Source of the DNA: an uncultured Poribacteria bacterium | GTDB lineage: Bacteria; Poribacteria; WGA-4E; WGA-3G | Assembly: GCA_951812525.1 (NCBI GenBank) | Contig: OX638316.1 | Location: 1,956,630 to 2,020,629, forward strand | Length of the DNA stretch: 64,000 nucleotides | Reading direction: 5' to 3' | Part shown: positions 7,969 to 16,239 of the stretch, one piece after another | Layout of the letters: every line of letters begins with the position of its first letter | How positions within the stretch are numbered: position 1 is the stretch's first letter | Notes under the pieces: model-generated | The model's input: the letters and a program-made list of their open reading frames with translations, nothing else | What the model was told of the DNA's origin: nothing | Databases searched by the model: none | Program-made: the position numbers and the translations under genes

Positions 7969-9234
7969 ATGAAGATTACCGAGATTGAAGCAATTCCGTT
8001 GCGGGTGCCTTACGAAGAACGGATTCGCAAAAAATACTACCACTTTGCGATGACCGAGTTGGTCACGGTCTACAAATTTTATACCGATACGGGTCTCGTC
8101 GGTCTCGGTGAGAACCCAGGACCGCCGTTTGATCAAGCGGTGTTGGATACCTATCTCGGTACAAATCCGTTCGATCATGTCATGGGTGAGGGACGTTTTA
8201 ATCTCGACATGGCGTGTTATGACCTGATGGGAAAACACCTCGGCTTACCGGCGTGGAAACTGATGGGACAACAGGTTCGACAGTGGGTTGCGATGGGGTG
8301 GTGGATGCCGTGTATGTCCCCTGAAGACACTGCCGCCGAGATTCAGGTTGCCGCTGAACGGGGATACCGCGGTCTCAAGTGCAAAGCACGCGCCTTCTAC
8401 GATGTTGTTGAACAATCGCAGGCAATTCAGGAGATTGCGCCACCCGACTTTCGCGTGGAATTCGACTTCAACGGTTCGCTGATCAATGTTGAGACCGCAC
8501 TGCCTATCTTACGGGAACTGGAGAAGTTTCCGGTTGTCAAGGGGCTTGAGGAACCGATTTTTGCTTATGATGTAGAGGGCTGGCGGCGGCTGCATCAGGA
8601 GATTCGGATTCCATTTTATCTGCACGGTGTTGGTGTTATCCGAGAGGGAGCGTCACGCCAACCTTCTGGTCCTTGGATTGGACTGCGAGCCGGTGATTTT
8701 GATGGTGCGCTGTGTAGCCACGAGAGCGTCAAGAGTGCGCTGGCATCGGGTTGGGCTTTTGCTGCCGCGAACACACCCATCTTGCTACAGTACGTCGGCA
8801 CCGGCATCACGGCAGCGTTCGCGTGTCATCTCGGAGCCGTTATGCCGACTGCTACACTGCCGGGTGTTACAGCCAGTCATACTTACGAAGACGACTTGAT
8901 TGTCTCACCCCACAAGGTCCAACGCGGGTTCATGCAAGTACCAGAAGGGGATGGTCTGGGTGTTGTCTTAGACGAAGATGCTGTGAAACGCTATTCCCAA
9001 ACGCCTGAGCCAAAGTGGGAGCGGCATATCTCTGTTGTCACACTCCCTGGTGGTGTAAAGCACTACTATCGGAACCTACAACAGGCAGAACGCCTCATGA
9101 AGCAAGGCGTGGACGAATCTTATGCTCCTGGCGTACGTCTGGACGAATGGGAAGATGACGGTAGTGAAGCCTTTGATGGGCTATTCAAACGGCTACAGGA
9201 ACAAGACTGGCCCGTGTGGGAAACATCGGCTTAG
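7969..9234 (+). CDS. Enolase-superfamily (mandelate racemase/muconate lactonizing type) enzyme
   Basis: A 421-residue protein with the enolase-superfamily layout: an N-terminal capping domain (KITEIEAIPLRVP, then GLVGLGE) and a barrel. In the barrel are the base motif GLKCKAR (Lys137 and Lys139, a KxK motif), a metal ligand in EFDFNG (Asp166), and GLEEP (Glu194). A long C-terminal tail (about residues 340-421) extends beyond the typical barrel. Such enzymes abstract a proton alpha to a carboxylate; the substrate is not predictable here. The ATG at 7969 was chosen. An in-frame TTG 15 bases upstream is possible but has no well-placed ribosome-binding site. A PhyH gene follows on the same strand. 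Confidence 0.8.
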   Translation: MKITEIEAIPLRVPYEERIRKKYYHFAMTELVTVYKFYTDTGLVGLGENPGPPFDQAVLDTYLGTNPFDHVMGEGRFNLDMACYDLMGKHLGLPAWKLMGQQVRQWVAMGWWMPCMSPEDTAAEIQVAAERGYRGLKCKARAFYDVVEQSQAIQEIAPPDFRVEFDFNGSLINVETALPILRELEKFPVVKGLEEPIFAYDVEGWRRLHQEIRIPFYLHGVGVIREGASRQPSGPWIGLRAGDFDGALCSHESVKSALASGWAFAAANTPILLQYVGTGITAAFACHLGAVMPTATLPGVTASHTYEDDLIVSPHKVQRGFMQVPEGDGLGVVLDEDAVKRYSQTPEPKWERHISVVTLPGGVKHYYRNLQQAERLMKQGVDESYAPGVRLDEWEDDGSEAFDGLFKRLQEQDWPVWETSA

Positions 9235-9251
9235 TGACCAGTTGGGTTTCA

Positions 9252-9292
9252 CAATGTAAAGCAAAGACAAATTGTGCTTTATAGCACAATTT
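9252..9292 (+). repeat. Dispersed hairpin repeat, copy 1
   Basis: The unit contains AATGTAAAGCAAAGA followed by a perfect inverted repeat: AAATTGTGCT (9269-9278), a 4-base loop, and AGCACAATTT (9283-9292). A second copy with the same leader lies at 31171-31211 and a diverged hairpin at 36844-36867. Confidence 0.75.
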
Positions 9293-9344
9293 CAGTTCAA
9301 CCCTACCCACGTTCAATTGTATAAATCCGAAAGGAGAAAATACT

Positions 9345-10154
9345 ATGATGACCCCTGAACAACGTTATCTCTTCGATGTCACCGGGTACCTCCACTTGGA
9401 GAATGTTATGAGTGATGAAGAGTTGAAGGCAGCGCAAGACGCAGCAAATGAATACATTAACACACCCGCCGAAGACCTCCCACCCGGATTTGATTCCAGC
9501 AATAAAAACCTCCCAAACGGTTTCGCCTATGCTAAGCCCTTAGAAGCACTCACGATGCACCGATCCACTTGGCCCATCATCAAGGAGTTGACGAATAACC
9601 GACCACAACTGTTCCGTGGCACGATGATTGCGGATCGGGCGGGTGTGTCAGAGTCGGAGGAGGGACTGCGCTTGCATTGTGCACGCGAGGATTTTGGATG
9701 GCACTGCAACCGTTATGAGGTCAGAAACGGTCGTATTTTCTGTGACGATTTTGTTATTTTTCCGTATCTGTACGATGTGAACCCCGGAGATGGTGGGTTG
9801 CTGGTCGTTCCCGGCACACACAAAACTTTATTCGATCGTCCCGAACACCTCTATCACAACGGGAGGATTGCGGATGCCGATGATATTCCACAAGGGGTCG
9901 TTAACGTCACGCCAAAAGCAGGGGATTTTGTGATTATCTCTGAACTTCTAACCCACGGTGCGCTGCCTTGGAAGCCAAAAGACCGGTATCGTTGTGTCCT
10001 AACCTTACGGTACAGACCGCAACACCGTGGCGAGAGTCGGGTATCTGAAGAGGTCAGAGGACGGCTCTCGCCAGAAACGTTGGAACTTATCTCCCAAGCT
10101 GGTCACTACGACACGAAAGAGATTGTTAAAAAGGACGTTATCACCTTGACGTAG
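9345..10154 (+). CDS. Phytanoyl-CoA dioxygenase (PhyH) family protein
   Basis: A 269-residue protein with a PhyH-type start (YLFDVTGYLHLENVMSDEEL) and the late jelly-roll segment DGGLLVVPGTHK. It also has the distal His of SELLTHGALPW (His204) and a following Arg (Arg222) that would bind 2-oxoglutarate. The usual HxD iron motif is not obvious: candidates are HCAREDFGWHCN (His111 or His120), where the residue two after His120 is Asn. The family is Fe(II)/2-oxoglutarate-dependent hydroxylases; the substrate is unknown. AAAGGAG sits eight bases before the ATG. The gene is convergent with the PhyH pair at 10160-11942. Confidence 0.82.
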   Translation: MMTPEQRYLFDVTGYLHLENVMSDEELKAAQDAANEYINTPAEDLPPGFDSSNKNLPNGFAYAKPLEALTMHRSTWPIIKELTNNRPQLFRGTMIADRAGVSESEEGLRLHCAREDFGWHCNRYEVRNGRIFCDDFVIFPYLYDVNPGDGGLLVVPGTHKTLFDRPEHLYHNGRIADADDIPQGVVNVTPKAGDFVIISELLTHGALPWKPKDRYRCVLTLRYRPQHRGESRVSEEVRGRLSPETLELISQAGHYDTKEIVKKDVITLT

Positions 10155-10159
10155 ATAAG

Positions 10160-11035
10160 CTAAGAAACCGGTCTGACTGCTGGCGCGCCGTGTTGTTCAC
10201 ACCACGATGCGAGCGGATTTTCACCGCCACCCGGAAGAAATTCCTGCGTTTTCACGAAGGGTTCTCCAACCAGATACTGTTCAAGTGGTGACAACTTATC
10301 CAATACCGCTTGTTCCTGCGTTCGATAGTCCATCGGCACCACCCATCGGTAACCGTAACCAAACATCACAGCTTTTCGGATTTGATCGGTTAAATTCGTT
10401 GCACCCGCATGAAAAATACGATTCTCAAACAGTAAGCAATCACCCGGTTGTAGACTCGGTTCGAGCGCACCTTCTGGATCTGCCTGCCCTTTTGGAATGG
10501 GAATCCGTTCGAGAAGATGATTGCTACCGGGGGCGACAAGCGTTGCACCGGAATTGGGTTCACTCAGGTCGGTGAAGTAGTAAGCGCATTTCAGCAAAAT
10601 GCGTGGTAACTTGTTACCGTGTGTTTTTGTTGCTATGGCGTAGTCGCGGTGCCAACCGGGTAGGCGCTTGGTATCGGGTGTTCCGGGTGGGTCGGGGTAT
10701 TTATATATCAGGTGGGAGGTCATGAGTTGTAGATCCGCACCGAGCAGCTGCACGACAACGGGTAGGATGGTTTTCTGTGTGAGTAGCGGAATAAAGGCAT
10801 CGTCAATAGAAATGCAATTTCGGAAGCTATCGTATAAGTTGTTGGTGCTGTGTTGGCGGTTCTCGCGCCGATCGCTTGCCATGAGCCGGTCGCTGGCTTC
10901 AATCAGTTCGTCAATGGTATCCGAATCCAACACATTCCGGACAATAAGATAGCCGTTGTCGTCAAAGTGGCGTATATCTTCCTTGGAGAGTGGATGCCAG
11001 TCTATATCAATTGCTGCTTCGTTTGTGTGTGCCAT
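10160..11035 (-). CDS. PhyH family dioxygenase, tandem paralogue A
   Basis: A 291-residue protein with the complete PhyH iron centre: GWHRDYA (His and Asp), the distal His in ENRIFHAGATN, and the Arg in QIRKAVMFGYGYRW for 2-oxoglutarate. The N-terminus (FDDNGYLIVRNVLDSDTIDELIE) is typical of the family. It is followed upstream by a near-copy of the same length (11067-11942), so the two arose by tandem duplication. The substrate is unknown; many environmental bacteria carry large PhyH families. Its stop lies five bases from the stop of the convergent PhyH at 9345-10154. Confidence 0.88.
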   Translation of the reverse strand: MAHTNEAAIDIDWHPLSKEDIRHFDDNGYLIVRNVLDSDTIDELIEASDRLMASDRRENRQHSTNNLYDSFRNCISIDDAFIPLLTQKTILPVVVQLLGADLQLMTSHLIYKYPDPPGTPDTKRLPGWHRDYAIATKTHGNKLPRILLKCAYYFTDLSEPNSGATLVAPGSNHLLERIPIPKGQADPEGALEPSLQPGDCLLFENRIFHAGATNLTDQIRKAVMFGYGYRWVVPMDYRTQEQAVLDKLSPLEQYLVGEPFVKTQEFLPGGGENPLASWCEQHGAPAVRPVS

Positions 11036-11066
11036 TGCTTTTCCTCATTACGCTGACGTAGATCGG

Positions 11067-11942
11067 TTAATGGATCGGTCTTATCGCTGGAACACCGTGC
11101 TCTTCACACCATGCGGCGAGCGGGCTTTCACCACCACCGGCATAATATTCTTGCGTCTTCTTGAAGGGTTCCCCAACCAGATACTGACCGAGTGGCGATA
11201 GTTTATCCAACAAGATCTGTTCCTGCGTTCGATAGTCTATCGGCATCAGCCATCGGTAACCGTAGCCGAACATCACAGCCTTACGAATTTGATCGGTTAA
11301 GTTCGCACCTCCTGCGTGCAAGATACGGTTCTCAAACAGCAGGCAATCCCCAGGACGTAAATTCGGCTCGACTGCTCCCTCTGGATCTGCCTTTCCTTCG
11401 GCGAAGGGAATCGGATCAGGAAGATTATTGCTTCCGGGTGCGACGAGTGTCGCGCCAGAATTGGGTTCACTCAGATCGGTCAGATAGTAGGCACATTTTA
11501 ACAAAATACGTGGGAGTTTATCGCCGAGGACCTTCGTCGCGGTACCGTAGTCGCGATGCCAACCTGGGACGCGAGCGGTATCGGGTGTTCCCGGTGGATC
11601 GGGGTATTTGTATATTAGGTGTGAGACCACCAGTTGCAAGTGCGCGCCGAGAAGTTGCGTTACAACGGAGAGCATCGTCTTGTGCGCGAGTAGCGGGATG
11701 AAGGCATCGTCAATGGAAACGCAATTCCGAAAACCGTCGTATAAGCCGTTGGGGTATGTTTGGCGTTTCTCGCGGAGATCACTCGCTATGAGTTGGTCGC
11801 TCACTTCAATCAGTTTGTCAACCGTCTCGGAGTCCAGCACATTCCGGACAATAAGATAACCGTTGTCGTCAAAGTGGAGTATTTCTTCCTTGGAGAGTGG
11901 ATGCCAATCTAAGTCAGTTAATCCTTCGCTTGTGTGTGTCAT
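11067..11942 (-). CDS. PhyH family dioxygenase, tandem paralogue B
   Basis: A 291-residue protein collinear with the downstream gene at 10160-11035. It shares the same start region, the GWHRDYG iron motif, the ENRILHAGGAN distal His and the QIRKAVMFGYGYRW oxoglutarate Arg, and both proteins have the same length with no visible gaps. Differences cluster in the helix around residues 45-75 and in the loop after the iron motif (TATKVLGD versus IATKTHGN). This suggests related but possibly diverged substrates. The 31-base gap implies co-transcription. A GGAGG-type site precedes the ATG. Confidence 0.88.
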   Translation of the reverse strand: MTHTSEGLTDLDWHPLSKEEILHFDDNGYLIVRNVLDSETVDKLIEVSDQLIASDLREKRQTYPNGLYDGFRNCVSIDDAFIPLLAHKTMLSVVTQLLGAHLQLVVSHLIYKYPDPPGTPDTARVPGWHRDYGTATKVLGDKLPRILLKCAYYLTDLSEPNSGATLVAPGSNNLPDPIPFAEGKADPEGAVEPNLRPGDCLLFENRILHAGGANLTDQIRKAVMFGYGYRWLMPIDYRTQEQILLDKLSPLGQYLVGEPFKKTQEYYAGGGESPLAAWCEEHGVPAIRPIH

Positions 11943-12092
11943 TGCTTTTCCTCCCGTGCTGTGTTAGAAATTCAAAGATGCATTCGTCCATTGCTTCAAG
12001 TTCGTCCTCAAAATCCGTGAAAGTCTTCTTGATAAGAGGATTTAGGAGTTTTATCGCAGATACCCATTTTTCATGGCTGCATTATACCAAAG

Positions 12093-12167
12093 AGAAATTA
12101 AAACTGCAAGTCTGGGAGGGCGTGCTTAAGGCGAGGTTTTCTAACCTCGCCAGCAGTGGACTTGCAG
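12093..12167 (-). terminator. Nested-hairpin terminator downstream of the YyaL gene
   Basis: The outer arms are CTGCAAGTC (12104-12112) and GACTTGCAG (12159-12167). Inside them is a second perfect hairpin, GGCGAGGTT (12130-12138) with a 4-base loop and AACCTCGCC (12143-12151). On the minus strand the outer stem is followed by TTTTAATTT, consistent with termination just after the YyaL stop at 12182. Confidence 0.6.
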
Positions 12168-12181
12168 GAGCGTGTGGTGTG

Positions 12182-14245
12182 TTATCGTAGCAGTTCCACG
12201 AGTGCTTCAACATCCGTTGTGGGGGCTTGGCAGACGTAGTTTTCGCAGACGTAAGCCGTCGCTGTGTTATCAACCTGGGTTTTACCTGCGAGAAGTGGTA
12301 ACGTCTGTCCATCAGCGGATTCACTCAGGCCGACGATTTTGTTCGGCTGGTACGTCCTGTGTAACGCCGCTAACATCGCTTCTGTCTTCGTATCGCCTTT
12401 TTCACCAACAATAGCAATCTCTTTTGGTGTCGAAAGCAGGAACGCTAACTCACAGAGCAGTTGCCCAGACCCGGATGGCATCCCCTCCATCTGATGGAAA
12501 TAAAGCAACAAAGTCTCAACGGCTTTGTCGTGGAATTCGGGTTTGTCGAGATGCTTGGCGAGCCGCACAAGGCTGTGAATCGCCATGGATGCACCAGATG
12601 GCGTGGCACCGTCATAGGCAGATTTAGATTGAACGATAAGCGTCTCGTGCGCTTTGCCGGTGAAGAAGAATCCGTCGCCCGCGTCGTCTCCAAATTGGTC
12701 AATCATAAGATGTGCGAGACGTTCGGCTTCCGTAAGCCATTTCGTTTCAAAACTGGCTTCGTAGAGTGCTATTAACCCAGCGATGAAATAGGCGTAATCC
12801 TCAAGATAGGCGTTGAGGTGGCTCTTGCCTGAACGGTAGGTGCGTAAGAGAAGACCGTCATCTTGGGATAACGTCGTCAAGACGAATTCAGCGGACTTTT
12901 CGCACGCCTCAAGATATTCAGGTTTTCCTGTCAGTTGATACCCCATCGCCATGCCGCGGATCATAATGCCGTTCCAACTGGTTAGGATTTTGTCGTCCAG
13001 CCCAGGTTTAATCCGTTTTTCTCTCTCTTCAAACAGCTTCTGTCTTCCGTCTGCGAGGAGTGCCTCCAGTTCTTCTACCTCTATCCGTAATTTTCTCGCA
13101 AACATGTCGGGTGGCACTTGGACTTGGAGGATGTTTTCTCCCTCAAAATTGCCTTGTGGGGTGATGTCGTAATACTCACAGAAGATTTCGGCGTTCTCTT
13201 CGCCGATGATGTCTTCCACATCGTTCGGCTCCCAGACGAAGAACTTACCCTCTACGCCTTCACTATCCGCATCTTGCGTGGAATAGAAACCGCCATTCTC
13301 TGCGTCGTACATCTCACGAAGGACATAATCGAGCGTATCAGTGGCGATGTCGCGATAGAACGGTTTTTGGGTGGCTTGATACGCCTCAAAGTAGGCGACA
13401 ACGAGTTGGGCGTTGTCATAAAGCATCTTCTCGAAGTGTGGTACGAGCCAGTGTGCATCTGTGGAGTATCGGTGGAAACCGCCACCGAGTTGGTCATACA
13501 GACCGCCACGCGCCATCTTCTCCAGCGTGAGTTCGACCATCTCTAAAGCATTGGCATTACCGCTGTGGTGCCAGTAGCGCAGTAGGAAAGGCAGTCCCAT
13601 GCTGGGCGGGAATTTAGGCGCATTGCCGAATCCACCGTGGTGTGAATCGAATTGGGAGCGATAGTGTTGGAAGGCGTTGGTCATGAGTTCTTCTGTGAGT
13701 TCGTGATGGTGCGGATCAACGATGTTGCTTACTTGCTCAAGGTGGGTGGTAATTTGTTCTGCCTGCTCCAGGACCTGCGCATTCTGACCGCTAAAAGCTT
13801 CCGCGACGGCATGCATCACCTTCGGGAATCCGGGTCTACCGTACCGATCAGTAGGAGGATAATAGGTCCCACCGTAGAAGGGTTTGAGATCAGGTGTAAG
13901 AAAGACGGTCATGGGCCAGCCGCCTTGACGGGTCATGACTTGGACGGCGTTCATGTAGATTTCATCTAAATCGGGACGTTCTTCTCTATCAACCTTGATG
14001 TTGATGAAAAGATCGTTCATGACGGCGGCGATCTCCTCGTTTTCAAAGGATTCGCGTTCCATGACGTGGCACCAGTGGCACGCCGAGTAGCCGATGCTCA
14101 GGAGGATAGGTTTCTGCTCTTGCTTGGAACGTGTCAGTGCTTCTTCACCCCACGGATACCAGTCAACGGGGTTATGTGCGTGCTGGAGCAGATAGGGGCT
14201 TGTTTCGTGGATAAGGCGGTTGGTATGCTTGGGTGTCTCGTGCAT
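12182..14245 (-). CDS. Thioredoxin-domain protein, YyaL/DUF255 (SSP411) family
   Basis: A 687-residue protein, the usual length of this family. It opens with the family block [24 protein letters not shown], then a thioredoxin-like domain with SACHWCHVM (Cys56 and Cys59) and [12 protein letters not shown]. After this comes a large (alpha/alpha)6-barrel region resembling glycosidase/AGE-type folds ([10 protein letters not shown] and LLRTYRSG motifs). The biochemical role is unsettled in the literature. The ATG at 14245 is preferred over TTG 14260 because GGAGAAAG lies nine bases upstream of the ATG. It sits alone between the PhyH genes and the tRNAs. Confidence 0.9.
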   Translation of the reverse strand: MHETPKHTNRLIHETSPYLLQHAHNPVDWYPWGEEALTRSKQEQKPILLSIGYSACHWCHVMERESFENEEIAAVMNDLFINIKVDREERPDLDEIYMNAVQVMTRQGGWPMTVFLTPDLKPFYGGTYYPPTDRYGRPGFPKVMHAVAEAFSGQNAQVLEQAEQITTHLEQVSNIVDPHHHELTEELMTNAFQHYRSQFDSHHGGFGNAPKFPPSMGLPFLLRYWHHSGNANALEMVELTLEKMARGGLYDQLGGGFHRYSTDAHWLVPHFEKMLYDNAQLVVAYFEAYQATQKPFYRDIATDTLDYVLREMYDAENGGFYSTQDADSEGVEGKFFVWEPNDVEDIIGEENAEIFCEYYDITPQGNFEGENILQVQVPPDMFARKLRIEVEELEALLADGRQKLFEEREKRIKPGLDDKILTSWNGIMIRGMAMGYQLTGKPEYLEACEKSAEFVLTTLSQDDGLLLRTYRSGKSHLNAYLEDYAYFIAGLIALYEASFETKWLTEAERLAHLMIDQFGDDAGDGFFFTGKAHETLIVQSKSAYDGATPSGASMAIHSLVRLAKHLDKPEFHDKAVETLLLYFHQMEGMPSGSGQLLCELAFLLSTPKEIAIVGEKGDTKTEAMLAALHRTYQPNKIVGLSESADGQTLPLLAGKTQVDNTATAYVCENYVCQAPTTDVEALVELLR

Positions 14246-14305
14246 GCGTACTTTCTCCAATGTGTGGGATTCTGACTCAGAAGGTGTTCACGCGCTTAAA
14301 ACAAT

Positions 14306-14329
14306 GGGCGGGTAGTATAAACCCCGCCC
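14306..14329. repeat. Intergenic GC-rich hairpin
   Basis: GGGCGGG (14306-14312) and CCCGCCC (14323-14329) form a 7-base stem between the YyaL gene and the tRNAs. A very similar hairpin occurs at 43934-43955. It is probably one of the dispersed small palindromes of this genome. Confidence 0.5.
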
Positions 14330-14344
14330 TTACAGATGAAGAGA

Positions 14345-14416
14345 TACCGCTACGGGGATTCGAACCCCGGTTTGATGGCTGAGAACCATCTGTCCTGACC
14401 CCTAGACGATAGCGGC
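14345..14416 (-). tRNA. tRNA-Glu(CTC)
   Basis: The minus strand folds as a cloverleaf. The acceptor is GCCGCTA/TAGCGGT (the first pair is a G-U wobble). The D arm lies around CGTCTAGGGGTCAGGAC. The anticodon stem GATGG/CCATC has the loop TTCTCAG (anticodon CTC, reads GAG), and the T arm is CCGGGGTTCGAATCCCCG. The CCA end is not encoded. It is followed on the same strand, 24 bases away, by tRNA-Gln. Confidence 0.93.
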
Positions 14417-14440
14417 ACATTAATAATATAATGAAGATGA

Positions 14441-14511
14441 CTGCCCGGGAAGGACTCGAACCTTCGCTACGTGGTCCAGAGCCACGTGTCCTACCATTAG
14501 ACGACCGGGCA
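14441..14511 (-). tRNA. tRNA-Gln(CTG)
   Basis: The acceptor is TGCCCGG/CCGGGCA, starting with U1 and with a discriminator G, both typical identity features of tRNA-Gln. The anticodon stem CGTGG/CCACG has the loop CTCTGGA, giving anticodon CTG (reads CAG), and the T arm is GAAGGTTCGAGTCCTTC. No CCA is encoded. It probably shares a transcript with the tRNA-Glu gene downstream. Confidence 0.93.
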
Positions 14512-14732
14512 TCGACACGCGTTTATTATAGACACGCTGTGCTTCTTAAGTATAACTTGAATAGATCATATTTGTCAATTTTTCCACGGGTAAATAGATT
14601 TAACTTTTTTTGGCGTGTCTTATAGCGTCGTGCCATATTGCCCTATCATTATAGGCTACGAAAAATAGCCTATCTATGGGTATTATACCTAAAACTAGAG
14701 TTTCATACAAGGCAAAACGTAGTGGTGGAAAT

Positions 14733-16223
14733 TTACTGCATGGGTATAACCGAGACTGAGATATTGGAGAAGGTATAAAAAATATTAATGAACCCAATGA
14801 GGATTGTTGGGATTACGAAGACACTCAAGAGGGCAAAAGTGCCAGTAGAGAAGGAGGCAGGTGTTGTTTCTTCGTCAGCACTTTCGAGATACATCGCTTT
14901 CACAATGCGAGCATAGTAGTAGAGCGAAACCACGCTGTTCAGCAAACCGACAAATGCCAACCAGTAATACCCCTGTTCAAGGACAGCAGCAAAGAGGAGC
15001 CATTTTCCGAAGAAACCCGCAAACGGCGGAATTCCAGTCAGCGAGAAGAGAAAAATAGCCATCGCTCCAGCGACCAACGGTGCCCGCGAGGCGAGTCCTC
15101 GGTATCCTTCGACCATCTCACTTCCCTCCTCATTTGCAATGAGAACAACGACATAGAACGCTCCCAAGTTCATAAAGAGGTAGACAACAAGGTAGAAGAG
15201 GATCGCGCCGATACCTTCAGATGTGAGCAGGACACCTCCCATCAACAGATAACCGCCGTGGGCAATACTTGAATACGCCAGTAAACGTTTCACATTCTGT
15301 TGGGGCAGTGCCGCGAGGTTCCCGACAGTCATCGTCAAGGCGGAGACGATCGCTAACATAAGCGTCCAATCGACGGATTGCATGACTTCAGAACTGCCAA
15401 ACCCTGAATAAAAGAACCTGATGAATAGGGCGAATCCTGCGGATTTTGAGGCAACAGATAAGAACGCAGTTATCGGGATAGGTGCACCTTCGTAAACGTC
15501 GGGTGACCACATGTGGAAGGGGACGGAGGCTATTTTGTAGCCGACCCCCGCCAAGACGAATATTATCGCAATCAACACGGTGAGGGAATAGATTTCGCCT
15601 GATGCCAGTAGTTCAGTGAGTGCTGTGCTGATTTGTCCGAGGTCACCGGTCCCCGTCATTCCGAATAGTAAGGAGAGACCGAATAGCATGGTTCCAGAGG
15701 CGACCGCACCATACGTGATGTATTTGAACGCCGCTTCACTTGAGCGCGGGTTGTGCGTCAAGAATCCGGCGAGAATGTAGGAGGTCAGACTCACCGTTTC
15801 CAGCGAAATAAATATCATCAACAAATTGGTTGAGGATGCCATCAGGAACATTCCGAGGGTGATGGCTAAGAGAAGCGCATAGTATTCACCCTTCAACCGT
15901 GCGTCGAGTTCCTCAGAACGGAGGGAGAAAAGGATCGTTGCGGCGGTTGCGAGCAGCAGCAAGATCTTGAAAAAGATGGAGAATGCGTCGAGCCGAATCA
16001 TTCCCAAGAAGAGGGAGATAGAATCTTTGTCACCAAGCTGTCCGTGCGTGAGAAGGACGGCAACGAATACGCAGCCGACCCCGATAAGGGAGAGGTACGC
16101 GACTGTGGCACTCTCTCTATTTTTTACACCGAGATCAACAAGGATAACAGCGACGGCAAAAATAACTAATAGGAGTTCCGGGCTGAAATAGAGAAGGCTT
16201 TCGATGTTACTTAAGGGTTGCAT
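14733..16223 (-). CDS. nuoN: NADH-quinone oxidoreductase subunit N
   Basis: A 496-residue antiporter-like membrane subunit of complex I with about 14 transmembrane helices. It shows the conserved lysine helices and signatures seen in NuoN: SLETVSLTSYILAGF, FKYITYGAVASGTMLFG, KIASVPFHMWSPDVYEGAP and LLAYSSIAHGGYLLMG. The usual length is 480-500. It is the last gene of the nuo operon, 16 bases after nuoM, with AGGAGG upstream. About 220 AT-rich bases with no gene separate it from the tRNAs. It contributes one of the proton channels of the membrane arm. Confidence 0.95.
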   Translation of the reverse strand: MQPLSNIESLLYFSPELLLVIFAVAVILVDLGVKNRESATVAYLSLIGVGCVFVAVLLTHGQLGDKDSISLFLGMIRLDAFSIFFKILLLLATAATILFSLRSEELDARLKGEYYALLLAITLGMFLMASSTNLLMIFISLETVSLTSYILAGFLTHNPRSSEAAFKYITYGAVASGTMLFGLSLLFGMTGTGDLGQISTALTELLASGEIYSLTVLIAIIFVLAGVGYKIASVPFHMWSPDVYEGAPIPITAFLSVASKSAGFALFIRFFYSGFGSSEVMQSVDWTLMLAIVSALTMTVGNLAALPQQNVKRLLAYSSIAHGGYLLMGGVLLTSEGIGAILFYLVVYLFMNLGAFYVVVLIANEEGSEMVEGYRGLASRAPLVAGAMAIFLFSLTGIPPFAGFFGKWLLFAAVLEQGYYWLAFVGLLNSVVSLYYYARIVKAMYLESADEETTPASFSTGTFALLSVFVIPTILIGFINIFYTFSNISVSVIPMQ

Positions 16224-16239
16224 TCCTTACAAAAACCTC

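Noticed and set aside
10160-11942. Assembly artefact causing the PhyH duplicate
   Set aside because: The two copies differ at many positions in DNA and protein, so this is a true diverged tandem duplication.
14441-14511. tRNA pair as an integration (att) site
   Set aside because: No integrase, direct-repeat tRNA fragment or foreign-looking block was found next to the tRNAs.
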